From Spirochaetota bacterium (GTDB taxonomy: Bacteria; Spirochaetota; Spirochaetia; Treponematales; UBA12059), in assembly GCA_003247225.1 (NCBI GenBank), contig QKAK01000106.1:1-46065 (forward strand): a DNA stretch of 46,065 nucleotides, given 5' to 3'. Below are positions 1 to 7,706 of the stretch, one piece after another. Position numbers and translations under genes: made by a program. Each line of letters opens with the position of its first letter. Within the stretch, counting starts at the first letter, position 1. The notes below the pieces were generated by a model, which was not told where the DNA came from, ran no database searches, and worked only from the letters and a program-made list of their open reading frames with translations.

Positions 1-52
1 GAGCGCGCTCCGGGGCTCCCCACGCCTCGGTGAATCGGGCTAGTATGGGCGC

Positions 53-1015
53 ATGAACGAAGCACCGATCGCGCGGCCCGTCATTTCCCTGGCCCCGCTC
101 CAGGGCGTCACGACGCGCGTGTTCAGGAACGCCTTCGCGAGGCGTTTCGGCGGCGTCGACTACGCGGTCGCGCCGTACGTCATGTCGGTGCCGACGCCGG
201 ACCCGCGCGGCGACCACTTCAAGGAGCTGTTCCCCGAGTACAACGCGCGGATGCCGCTCGTGCCGCAGATCCTGAGCAACGACGTCGCGGGCTTCGTCGA
301 GACGGCGGCCGCGCTCGGGGAGCTCGGCTACGGAGAGGTGAACTGGAACCTCGGCTGCCCGTACCCGATGGTGACGCGGAAGCGGCGCGGCGCCGGCCTG
401 TTGCCGCATCCCGACGCGGTCAGGGCCTTCCTCGACGAGGCCTGCGGCGGGCTACGGATTGCGCTATCGATCAAGCTGCGGCTCGGGCTGGACGCCCCGG
501 ACGAGATCCTCAGGCTCATGCCCGTCCTGAACGACTATCCGCTGCGCGCCGTCATCCTGCACCCGCGGGTCGGCGCCCAGATGTACGAAGGCTCGGTAGA
601 CCTGGACGCCTTCGCCGAGGCCGCGGGCCTATCGTCGCGTGACCTCGCGTATAACGGCGATATCGTCGACCCAGGCTCGTACGAGGCCGTCCGCGCCCGG
701 TTCCCCGCCGTACGAGAATTCATGCTGGGGCGGGGCGTCGTCTCCGACCCCTTCCTACCGGCCAGGATCAAGGGCCTGCGCCTGCCCGACGACCCGACGG
801 CGACGCTCGAGGCCTTCCACGACGACGTGTACTTCGGCTACAGGGAGGCCCTGTCCGGCCGGAAGCACGCGCTCGACAAGATGAAGGAGCTGTGGTCGTA
901 CCTGGGCGCCTCGTTCCCGCGGGCGGAGAACGGGCTTAAGGAGATACGCAAGTCCACAAGCTTCGAAACGTACGAGGCGGCGGTTCGGACGGTGCTCTCC
1001 GTCGCGGCTCAATAA
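53..1015 (+). CDS. tRNA-dihydrouridine synthase (Dus family)
   Basis: A 320-aa flavoprotein that should reduce uridine to dihydrouridine in the D-loop or nearby positions of tRNA. The FMN TIM-barrel is visible from about residue 10 (LAPLQGVTTRVFR). The NLGCP motif at 99-103 holds the catalytic cysteine C102. K141 (KLRLG), H170 (LHPR), NGD at 201-203 and GRG at 226-228 are the expected FMN- and tRNA-contacting residues. The length matches the family. It does not clearly fall into DusA, DusB or DusC by eye, so no symbol is given. The ATG at 53 is the only start before the conserved N-terminal strand. The gene ends at a bidirectional hairpin shared with the converging RRM gene. Confidence 0.9.
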   Translation: MNEAPIARPVISLAPLQGVTTRVFRNAFARRFGGVDYAVAPYVMSVPTPDPRGDHFKELFPEYNARMPLVPQILSNDVAGFVETAAALGELGYGEVNWNLGCPYPMVTRKRRGAGLLPHPDAVRAFLDEACGGLRIALSIKLRLGLDAPDEILRLMPVLNDYPLRAVILHPRVGAQMYEGSVDLDAFAEAAGLSSRDLAYNGDIVDPGSYEAVRARFPAVREFMLGRGVVSDPFLPARIKGLRLPDDPTATLEAFHDDVYFGYREALSGRKHALDKMKELWSYLGASFPRAENGLKEIRKSTSFETYEAAVRTVLSVAAQ

Positions 1016-1041
1016 AAAAACCGGCCTCGCGGCCGGTTTTT
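1014..1041. terminator. Bidirectional intrinsic terminator
   Basis: A 6-bp GC stem (CCGGCC, 1021-1026, with GGCCGG, 1031-1036) has a TCGC loop, an A-run on its left and a T-run on its right. It can therefore end transcripts from both sides. It lies exactly between the converging dus and RRM genes. Confidence 0.85.
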
Positions 1042-1056
1042 GTATCCGCTAACGGA

Positions 1057-1329
1057 TTAGTAGCGGTTGTTGTCGCGGCGCGGCTTATCCATCGCCTCGT
1101 TCACCTTGAGCTGCCTGCCGTCGACCTCGCGGCCGTTGATGCCCTGGATGGCGGCCTGCGCCTCGGCGTCCGAGCCCATCTCGACGAAGCAGAAGCCCTT
1201 GGACTGGCCGGAGTCGCGATCGGTGATGATCTTGACCGAGTCGACCTGGCCGTAGGCGGCGAAGAGATCGCGGAGCGCGTTCTCGTAGGTGTTGTAGCTC
1301 AGGTTGCCAACGTAAATTTTCCTGCCCAT
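1057..1329 (-). CDS. Small RRM-domain RNA-binding protein
   Basis: A 90-aa protein that is almost entirely one RNA recognition motif. RNP2 is IYVGNL at residues 5-10 and RNP1 is KGFCFVEM at 44-51, with the aromatic residues Y6, F46 and F48 in place to stack on RNA bases. A short basic tail (KPRRDNNRY) follows the fold. Bacterial proteins of this size and type occur in cyanobacteria, spirochaetes and other groups and are often linked to cold or RNA stability, but the target here is unknown. AAGGAAC just upstream is a good ribosome binding site. The upstream leader carries a 7-bp hairpin (1344-1360) and a larger dyad (1375-1394). Confidence 0.9.
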   Translation of the reverse strand: MGRKIYVGNLSYNTYENALRDLFAAYGQVDSVKIITDRDSGQSKGFCFVEMGSDAEAQAAIQGINGREVDGRQLKVNEAMDKPRRDNNRY

Positions 1330-1343
1330 GGTTCGTTCCTTTT

Positions 1344-1360
1344 CGGAGGCCTCGCCTCCG
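1344..1360 (-). promoter_or_regulatory. Hairpin in the leader of the RRM gene
   Basis: A perfect inverted repeat (CGGAGGC 1344-1350, GCCTCCG 1354-1360) with a 3-nt loop sits about 5 nt from the ribosome binding site of the RRM gene. One arm contains GGAGG, so it could also compete for the ribosome. A role in controlling translation is inferred from position only. Confidence 0.45.
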
Positions 1361-1374
1361 AGCGTTTGATAGTA

Positions 1375-1394
1375 CGCCTATACGGGTATAGGCG
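1375..1394. promoter_or_regulatory. Perfect 9-bp dyad, possible operator
   Basis: CGCCTATAC (1375-1383) and GTATAGGCG (1386-1394) form a perfect dyad around a 2-bp centre. A symmetric TATAC/GTATA core upstream of the RRM gene looks like a protein binding site. No regulator is identified. Confidence 0.45.
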
Positions 1395-1769
1395 ATTGCG
1401 GGAGTTCAGGACCACCGGGCGTAAATCTTTGCGTCGGCCGGGCGTCGCGCTCGCGCGCGAAGCCCGTGAAAGGGCGTTACATCGATGTCTAGATAGACTC
1501 TCTCGGGGAGCAGTATACCCGAAGCGGTTGAACGTACATAGTACCGTTAAGGTTAAAATAGATGCGTTTAGCCGAATTTCTATGAAATACCGACGATTTT
1601 AATGAAAAACCCGCATGAACGGTCGGAGCCGTCCTGGTCAATAATCTTGACCGGGCGTTTATGCCAGGTTACCCTGTAGCCATGCGACCGATCTGATCGA
1701 CAGAGGAAGACCCGCCCGAATCGTCGCGCCGAGAGCGCGACCATCCTCGCAGTACGAAAGAGATCGATC
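1395..1769. other. Gap without a recognised gene
   Basis: About 375 bp between the RRM gene leader and the MFS gene. Base composition is lower in GC than the flanking genes, especially around 1530-1610. A TTGACC at 1648-1653 could be a -35 box for the downstream MFS gene, but the -10 region after it is poor. Short open frames here lack ribosome binding sites and family resemblance. I see no RNA gene. Confidence 0.5.
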
Positions 1770-2981
1770 ATGCCGCATACCCGCAACTACCGCCTGCTCG
1801 CGCTGATGGCGCTGATGCAAGGCATCGTATTCTACGGCCCCGTGGCCACTATCTACCGCCGCGCCTACGGCCTCGACGTCGAGGCCCTGTTCCTGATCGA
1901 GTCTATATCCTGGATCGTCACCCTGGCGCTCGAGTCGCCATGGGGACGCTTCGCCGACCGGTTCGGCTACAGGCTAACCATCGTGCTCGGCAACATCGTC
2001 TTCCTGGCGTCGAAGCTCGTCTTCTCGGTCGCCTACGGTTTCTCGGGCTTCCTGGCCGAGCGCCTGCTCCTGTCGGTAGCGCTGTCCGCCCTGAGCGGCT
2101 GCACCGAGGCCCTGCTCTACCGCTCGGCCGGCGCGGAGGCCTCGGAGAAGGCCTTCGGGCGCTGGAACGCCGCGAGCGCGGCGGGTCTATTGATAGCGTC
2201 CGCGGCCTCGCCGCTCCTGTACGCGTCGTCGCTCAGGATGACCGCCTACGGCACCGTCGCGCCCTACGCGATCGCCGCCGTGGCCTCGTTGTTCCTCGTC
2301 GACGTTGACGAGGAGGAGACGACGGACGGGGCGACTACGAGGGGCGGGGCGACGGGCGCGGCCCTCGCGACGACGGGCCTCCGAGGCGCGTTCAGGGCGC
2401 TGGCGCGGGATCGCGGCCTCCTCCTGTTCGTGGCGGCGTCGGCCGTCATGGGCGAGGCTGCCCAGGCCGCCACGGTGTTCCTGGCGCCGCTCCAGTACGA
2501 GCGCGCCGGGATACCGATCGCGGCATTCGGGGCGCTGTACGCGGCGCTGCAGGTCGCGTCGCTCGCGGCGGCCGGGGCCTGGAGGCTCGTCGGGGCGGTC
2601 GGCCGGGAGAGGACGCTACGGGCCCTGTTCGCGGTCGGGGCGTCGGCGCTGGCGATCCTGGCGCTGTCGGACGGAGCCTGGACGAGCGTAGCGGCGCTGC
2701 TGGCGCTGGCCGCCGCCGCGGCCCTGTTCCGGCCGTTGTCGGCGTCGATCCAGAACGAGCGCGTGATCGGCTCCGAGCGCGCCACGGCCCTATCGGTCAA
2801 CGCGATGGCCGCCGAGATCATAGCGGCGCTCGTCAACGTCGGCGTCGGCAGGCTCGCCGGCATCGGCCTGCCGGCGGCCTTCGGGGCTCTGGCGGCTATC
2901 CTCGGCGCGCTAGCCGTATCCCCCGCGGCCTCGCCGCGGAGGCCGGCCCGGGCACTTGAGCACGGCGACGCGGAGGAGTAG
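1770..2981 (+). CDS. MFS transporter
   Basis: A 403-aa membrane protein with about twelve hydrophobic segments. The loop after the second helix reads GRFADRFGYR (59-68), a version of the MFS motif A (GxxxDRxGxR). Several glycine- and alanine-rich helices follow, and an acidic, charged loop near residues 180-190 likely marks the middle of the protein. It probably exports a small molecule by proton or sodium exchange, but the substrate cannot be read from sequence. It ends 11 bp before a radical SAM gene, and an AraC-type regulator and a MATE exporter follow. The cluster may therefore serve detoxification or export of one product. Confidence 0.85.
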   Translation: MPHTRNYRLLALMALMQGIVFYGPVATIYRRAYGLDVEALFLIESISWIVTLALESPWGRFADRFGYRLTIVLGNIVFLASKLVFSVAYGFSGFLAERLLLSVALSALSGCTEALLYRSAGAEASEKAFGRWNAASAAGLLIASAASPLLYASSLRMTAYGTVAPYAIAAVASLFLVDVDEEETTDGATTRGGATGAALATTGLRGAFRALARDRGLLLFVAASAVMGEAAQAATVFLAPLQYERAGIPIAAFGALYAALQVASLAAAGAWRLVGAVGRERTLRALFAVGASALAILALSDGAWTSVAALLALAAAAALFRPLSASIQNERVIGSERATALSVNAMAAEIIAALVNVGVGRLAGIGLPAAFGALAAILGALAVSPAASPRRPARALEHGDAEE

Positions 2982-2992
2982 GCTATGACCCT

Positions 2993-3961
2993 ATGTTCCA
3001 CCCGGAAGAAGTGATCTTCGCGCCTACGGGCCGATGCAACCTGCGCTGCGCCCACTGCCGCGTACGGCGTGACGGCCCGGAGCTGGCGATCGAAGCCGCC
3101 GTATCGTTCCTCGACTCGTGCTCGGCGGCCGGCGTCGAGCGCGTCGGCTTCTCCGGCGGCGAGCCCTTCCTGCGGCTCGACTTCGTCGTCGCCGTGACCG
3201 CGGCCGCGGTGGACCGGGGTATGTACTTCGACCGGCTGATGACCAACGGCGATTGGTGGGCGACCGAGGCGTCGCTGCGCGAGGCGCTCGGCGCGGTCGC
3301 GGAGGCCGGCTTCGACGGCGTTATCGGCCTGAGCTACGACGCCTACCACGGCCAGGCGCCAGAGCGGGTCGCGGCCTTCATGGCGGCGGCCTACGAGGCC
3401 TTCGGACGCCAGGACGCGGTGGAGATCCTGTCGGTGCGCTCGCCGGACGACGAGGCGTTCTTCCGCGGGCTCGAGGCGGCGGCGGCGGCCCTGGGCGGCC
3501 GCCTGGAGTACGAGCTCGGGGAGCCGTCCAGGATAGTCGACGACGCATACCTGACGCGGTCGGAGTCCGATCCGGACGACGGCTCGGCCCTCGTCGCGCA
3601 GGTCGTCAGGTCCCCCCGCTCGAGGTCGGCCGAGGAGGGCGCCTGGGACGCCGAGCGCTGGTTCGCGGACGACTACTGCGAGGGCCCGGGCAACGTGCTG
3701 TACGTCCACCCCGACGGCGGCGTGGCGGTCTGCTGCGGCTTCGCCAACGAGAGGCCCCAGCTCATCGTCGGTACGGTCGGCGACGCGGTCGACGCGATCG
3801 TCGCCGAGGCGGCCGCCCGCCCGCTCGTGCGCGCCTGCTACGATACCGGCCTCGCCGCGACGAGGAAGCGGCTCGAGGCGGAGGGCGTACGCTTCCCGGG
3901 CAGGACCGGGGACGCCTGCTTCTTCTGCGACTACCTGTGCAAGCGAGGCCTCGTAGAATAG
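2993..3961 (+). CDS. Radical SAM protein with SPASM-like C-terminus
   Basis: A 322-aa protein. The N-terminal CNLRCAHC motif (C15, C19, C22) binds the [4Fe-4S] cluster that cleaves S-adenosylmethionine, and GGEP (55-58) is the usual SAM-contacting motif. The C-terminal third has more cysteines (YC near 228, VCCG near 248, and the CFFCDYLC group at the end). This pattern resembles SPASM or twitch domains that hold auxiliary iron-sulfur clusters in enzymes maturing peptides or modifying proteins. No precursor peptide gene is visible nearby. GGAGGAG at 2972-2978 overlaps the end of the MFS gene, so the two are probably co-transcribed. The reaction is unknown. Confidence 0.8.
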   Translation: MFHPEEVIFAPTGRCNLRCAHCRVRRDGPELAIEAAVSFLDSCSAAGVERVGFSGGEPFLRLDFVVAVTAAAVDRGMYFDRLMTNGDWWATEASLREALGAVAEAGFDGVIGLSYDAYHGQAPERVAAFMAAAYEAFGRQDAVEILSVRSPDDEAFFRGLEAAAAALGGRLEYELGEPSRIVDDAYLTRSESDPDDGSALVAQVVRSPRSRSAEEGAWDAERWFADDYCEGPGNVLYVHPDGGVAVCCGFANERPQLIVGTVGDAVDAIVAEAAARPLVRACYDTGLAATRKRLEAEGVRFPGRTGDACFFCDYLCKRGLVE

Positions 3962-4001
3962 GCGCGTGACGGACTGTCCGTACTCGTTGTATCCTAGGCC
4001 G

Positions 4002-4856
4002 ATGATCGATCACGCCGAGGTAGTGGAAGCGGCCGTCTCATGGATTTACGAGCATCCTGACGAACGCCCGAGCGCTCGCGACGTGGCCGAACGCGCCGCA
4101 TACTCGGTCGACCATTTCGGACGTATCTTCAAGGCCGTCGCGGGCGAGCCGCTCGGCGATTTCCTACTGCGGATACGGCTGGAACGGGCGGCCTGCCGTC
4201 TCCTCAAGAGCCCGTCCATGAGCGTCACCGATATAGCCGCCGAGGCGGGATATTCCAGCTCCAATTTCGCGGTCGCGTTCAGGCGGCGCTACGGCGCTAG
4301 CCCCTCGGCCTACCGCTCCGACCCGGCCTCGGCGGTCCCGGACGCGTACCGGGAGGTCATGCGGCGGATCGCCGCTACGCGGCGCGACGAGGAAGCGTCA
4401 CGTCGAGTCGAGTCCTCCTGCTCGATCCGGACGATACCCGGGATGACCCTGTACCGCGAGCGGTTCCGCGGGCGATACGAGGATCTGAGCCCGGCCTGGC
4501 ACTCCTTCTGCATACGTGCCGCCGTCAAATTCCCCGGCGGCGACCACACGTACGTCGGCATCTCGCGCGACGACCCTATCACCAGCGACCCGGCCAGGTC
4601 GGCCTACGACCTGTGCGTCTCGGTGCCGGGCGGTAGCGGCCACTCGTTCCTGCGCGTGCCCGAGCGCGTCTACGCCGTCTATTCGTTCGACGCTCCGGTG
4701 ACGGAGATGATCTACGGCTATAACGAGCTCATAGCCGTATGGATGCCGAAGCACGGCCTGACGCTGGGCGACGGCCCTTCGCTGGAGCTCTATAGGTCGT
4801 CCGGACGTCCCGACGGCTCGATAGCCTGCGACATCTGCGTCCCGGCGCGCGGCTGA
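4002..4856 (+). CDS. AraC-family regulator with GyrI-like effector domain
   Basis: A 284-aa transcription factor. An N-terminal double helix-turn-helix occupies roughly residues 5-105 (second helix region DIAAEAGYSSSNFAVAFRR). A GyrI-like small-molecule binding domain fills about residues 130-284 (for example the PGMTLYRERFRGRYEDL stretch). This order matches Rob- and BmrR-like sensors of drugs or metabolites. The ATG at 4002 starts directly at the HTH. A GTG at 3966 would add 12 residues but has no ribosome site. It lies between an MFS/radical SAM pair and a MATE exporter, so a natural guess is control of one or both transporters in response to an exported compound. Confidence 0.85.
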   Translation: MIDHAEVVEAAVSWIYEHPDERPSARDVAERAAYSVDHFGRIFKAVAGEPLGDFLLRIRLERAACRLLKSPSMSVTDIAAEAGYSSSNFAVAFRRRYGASPSAYRSDPASAVPDAYREVMRRIAATRRDEEASRRVESSCSIRTIPGMTLYRERFRGRYEDLSPAWHSFCIRAAVKFPGGDHTYVGISRDDPITSDPARSAYDLCVSVPGGSGHSFLRVPERVYAVYSFDAPVTEMIYGYNELIAVWMPKHGLTLGDGPSLELYRSSGRPDGSIACDICVPARG

Positions 4857-4952
4857 CAAGCCGGGAATAGCGTAAAACCAGAACCGGACCGTCGCTCCGT
4901 GAATACCTGCGGGCCCGAGCGGCAGAATCGGCGGAGCCGGCGCTCGGGCTAG

Positions 4953-4978
4953 GATCCTCCCGTATAGCGAGGAGGATC
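4953..4978 (+). promoter_or_regulatory. Hairpin covering the ribosome binding site of the MATE gene
   Basis: GATCCTCC (4953-4960) pairs perfectly with GGAGGATC (4971-4978), and the right arm contains the ribosome binding site of the gene starting at 4985. The 8-bp stem would hide the site from ribosomes unless opened. This is read directly from sequence, while the regulatory role is inferred. Confidence 0.55.
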
Positions 4979-4984
4979 GTAACG

Positions 4985-6322
4985 ATGACAGAGAATAAGG
5001 GGATGCCGCTCCGGGCCGACGGGAGGGCGGGCTTGCGCGGCTCGTTCGCGGCCAACGCCGTACCGGCGATCGTATCGATGATGCTGACCTCGGGCGTCGT
5101 GCTCGTCGACGGCGCCTTCCTGGGCCGCGTCGTAGGGCCGGACGCCCTGGCGGCCGTCAACCTCGGGCTACCTATCCTGTACGCGTTCATGGGCGTCGCC
5201 CTCTTCGTCGCGGTAGGGTTCTCGAGCCGGGCGACGGTGGCCCTGGGCGCCGGCGAACCGGGCGACGCGTCCCGCTACTTCTCCGCGGCCGCGATCGCCG
5301 TGGTAGGCGCGTGCGGCGCCGCCGCGCTCGGGCTAGCCCTCGCGGTCGGTCCGGCGGCCTCGTTCCTGGCTCGCGGCGGCGACCTGTCCGGGGCGCTTCG
5401 GGACTACCTGTCGGTCATGGCGCCCGGATATTTCTTCATGACGCTCAACATGTCGTTATCGGTATTCGCCCGCGCCGAGGGCAAGCCGATGGACGCCCTG
5501 GCAATCGGCCTCGTCGCCAACGTCGCTAACGTGGCGTTCGACTGGCTCTTCGTCGCCGCGCTGGGGTTCGGCGTGAAGGGCGCGGCCGCGGCGACCGGCG
5601 TAGCCGCCGTCCTAGGATGCGCCGCCGGGCTAGCCCGCGTGCTCCTCGGCCGCTCGGCGTTCAGGTTCGTACGGCCGGGCCTCGGGCGGCGGGAGTACGC
5701 GGCCGCGCTGTCGAACGGGCTGTCCGAGCTGATAGGGCAATACTCCGTAACGCTTACCTCATGGATGGTCAACGCGGCCTGCCTGCGGACCATGGGCGCC
5801 GCAGGGCTCGCGGCGCTTACCGTGGCCGGCTACCTGTCCTTCGTCGAGTCGATGGTCGTTACGGGACTATGCATCGGTATGGGGCCCATCGTCGGAAGGG
5901 CGTACGGGGCCGGGGACCCGTCGACGGCGGCGGCCGTCATGCGTATGGCGGCGCGGGCGGCGTTCGCGACCGGTTTCGTCGCGTTCGCCATAGCCGCCCT
6001 CGGGGGCCGGGCGGCGGCCTTGTTCTGGACAGGGGGGGACGAGCGGATCGCCGGACTAGCCGCCGGGGGCTTCGCGATATTCGGCGCGGGATTCCTGTTC
6101 AACGGCTTCAACGCCGTGGCGGCCGCGTGGTTCACCGCGCGCTGCGACGCGCGTCGGTCCGGCGCGATAGCCGCCCTGCGCGGCGTCGCGCTGCCGGTCG
6201 CCGCGATAACGGCCCTGCCCGCGGCCCTCGGCGCTACCGGCGTCTGGCTGGCCATGCCGGCCGCGGAGCTGCTGACGCTCGCATACGCGCTACCCGTAGC
6301 GCTACGCGCGGCGCGCGGGTAG
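4985..6322 (+). CDS. MATE family efflux transporter
   Basis: A 445-aa protein with about twelve transmembrane helices in two similar halves, the size and layout of multidrug and toxic compound extrusion pumps driven by sodium or protons. Typical sequence is seen in PAIVSMMLTSGVVLVDGAF near the start (helix 1, substrate cavity) and in the second half around LSNGLSELIGQYSVTLTSW. A strong AGGAGG lies 9 nt before the ATG but within a perfect hairpin. It follows the AraC-GyrI regulator by 128 bp. The substrate is unknown. Confidence 0.88.
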   Translation: MTENKGMPLRADGRAGLRGSFAANAVPAIVSMMLTSGVVLVDGAFLGRVVGPDALAAVNLGLPILYAFMGVALFVAVGFSSRATVALGAGEPGDASRYFSAAAIAVVGACGAAALGLALAVGPAASFLARGGDLSGALRDYLSVMAPGYFFMTLNMSLSVFARAEGKPMDALAIGLVANVANVAFDWLFVAALGFGVKGAAAATGVAAVLGCAAGLARVLLGRSAFRFVRPGLGRREYAAALSNGLSELIGQYSVTLTSWMVNAACLRTMGAAGLAALTVAGYLSFVESMVVTGLCIGMGPIVGRAYGAGDPSTAAAVMRMAARAAFATGFVAFAIAALGGRAAALFWTGGDERIAGLAAGGFAIFGAGFLFNGFNAVAAAWFTARCDARRSGAIAALRGVALPVAAITALPAALGATGVWLAMPAAELLTLAYALPVALRAARG

Positions 6323-6328
6323 CGGCCC

Positions 6329-7048
6329 TCAGTCCGCGTTTATCTCGAAGCGCTCGCCGAGCACGGCCAAGCCGACGCGGTCCTCGACGTCCAGCTTCTT
6401 GTAGGCGCGGGCCAGCGTGTTCCTGACCGTAGACTCGGACAGCTCGAAGTCGATCGATATCTCTTTCTGCGATTTGCCCGCGAGGGTCTGGCCGATGAAC
6501 GCCCGCTCGGCCGTCGATAGGCCCTTCTCCGCCAGCGACAGCTTAGGCTTCGGCTCCTTGAGTATCACGACGAGCCGGTCCTTGTAGAGGAACCACAGGA
6601 AGACGCCGAACGCGACGATGAAGAAGGTCGGTGCGCTGGCTTCGATCGGGGACTTGCCGCTTCTGACGACGCCGACGATTTCGATAGCGAGGAGATAGAT
6701 AAGGCTGAGAAGAAGCTTCGGTAAGCGGTGCTTCGCGTAGAAGCCCGTGCGCTCGAGCAAGAGGATACCCATGATGAAAAACCCGAGGCCATAGATATTC
6801 CTCGTGCTTTGGATTATGGATACGGGGCTAAAGACTAAGAAGACTATCGGTTGCAGAATGTAAAGCGGTCGTACCAGCGCGCTTACTATAAATACCGCGC
6901 ATATAGCCAATTGAGCTAGCTGATAGGGGTTCGTCGTCGACCAGATGAAACCGTGCTTCCCGATGTCGGAAACGAGGTTAATCAAAAAACCGCCGATGAA
7001 TACTGCCGCGAATATGAATCCGGTAGACCTGAGCTTCTTATTGTCCAT
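6329..7048 (-). CDS. Membrane-anchored LuxR-type regulator
   Basis: A 239-aa protein. About five hydrophobic helices fill residues 10-165. A short linker leads to a C-terminal LuxR/GerE helix-turn-helix (about 175-235: LSTAERAFIGQTLAGKSQKE, then STVRNTLARAYKKLDVEDR). DNA binding from the membrane implies sensing of a membrane or envelope signal. There is no recognisable ligand domain outside the helices. Its start overlaps the end of the upstream gene by 11 bp, so the two are translationally coupled. The GC content of the membrane part is lower than that of neighbouring genes. The regulated genes are unknown. Confidence 0.8.
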   Translation of the reverse strand: MDNKKLRSTGFIFAAVFIGGFLINLVSDIGKHGFIWSTTNPYQLAQLAICAVFIVSALVRPLYILQPIVFLVFSPVSIIQSTRNIYGLGFFIMGILLLERTGFYAKHRLPKLLLSLIYLLAIEIVGVVRSGKSPIEASAPTFFIVAFGVFLWFLYKDRLVVILKEPKPKLSLAEKGLSTAERAFIGQTLAGKSQKEISIDFELSESTVRNTLARAYKKLDVEDRVGLAVLGERFEINAD

Positions 7049-7580
7049 CTGGTGTTTCCCAAAAAGCGTAGATTGCGTTATCAGCCGTAATAATAGAATC
7101 GATGACCGAAGGTTCCTCGGAGGCGGCGACTGAACGCGACGAAGCGGCTGACATCGTCGAATCGACGGCGCCGCCGTTCACCGGATTGTACTCGCCCGTC
7201 AGGCGGTCGACCTCGGCGTCCCTACGGTAGCCGCTTACCATGCACAGAGCGAGGCGGGCCATGCCCTGCTCGAGCACCGCCGGGTCGCCGCCCTTGAAGT
7301 CGGCGATGGTGCGGAGGCGGGCCTGCGGATCGGCGTCGTCGGCCGGCGCGTGGTCGAAGACGCGGCGGGCGCGGCCCCGGTTGGCGATCACGAAGGTCGC
7401 CAGGTGGCTGAGCGACGAGCGCATCGCGTCGTCGCAGCCGGCGATGAACGGCAGGAGGCCGACGAGCTTGGCTACCTTGTTGTTCTTGAAGGCGCGCGCT
7501 TCAGGTTCATTCATGCGGAGCGCCTCGATGGATATATCGGCCAGCTTGCCCCAAAGTATGTTCATGGTGTCTACAGTCAT
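7038..7580 (-). CDS. Unknown protein coupled to the LuxR-type regulator
   Basis: A 180-aa soluble protein I do not recognise. The first 110 residues look helical (MNILWGKLADISIEALRMNE) and the tail is low-complexity (SSRSVAASEEPS). The open frame continues upstream, but composition and charge change there, so I start at ATG 7580. An ATG at 7565 is equally possible. A promoter-like pair (TTGACC 7615-7610, AATACT 7592-7587 on the minus strand) would place the transcript start near 7580, making the mRNA leaderless or favouring the 7565 start. Because it overlaps the membrane LuxR gene, it may be a partner or modulator of that regulator. Confidence 0.6.
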   Translation of the reverse strand: MTVDTMNILWGKLADISIEALRMNEPEARAFKNNKVAKLVGLLPFIAGCDDAMRSSLSHLATFVIANRGRARRVFDHAPADDADPQARLRTIADFKGGDPAVLEQGMARLALCMVSGYRRDAEVDRLTGEYNPVNGGAVDSTMSAASSRSVAASEEPSVIDSIITADNAIYAFWETPDGQ

Positions 7581-7586
7581 ATCGAG

Positions 7587-7615
7587 AGTATTCGAGAGTT
7601 TCGAGAAACGGTCAA
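7587..7615 (-). promoter_or_regulatory. Candidate promoter for the small protein/LuxR pair
   Basis: On the minus strand, TTGACC (7615-7610) and AATACT (7592-7587) are 17 bp apart. The predicted start of transcription falls at or just before the ATG at 7580. Confidence 0.4.
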
Positions 7616-7706
7616 GGGATTTTTTCCCTCGGCGAGATGAGCCTCGAGCTGACGACCGCGTTATCAGCGCTTGAGCGGACCGATCGCTTCGTCGTATCAT
7701 GGGGGC

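Noticed and set aside
1366-1786. Short open frames between the RRM gene and the MFS gene
   Set aside because: They lack ribosome sites and known sequence features, and one overlaps the start of the MFS gene on the opposite strand.
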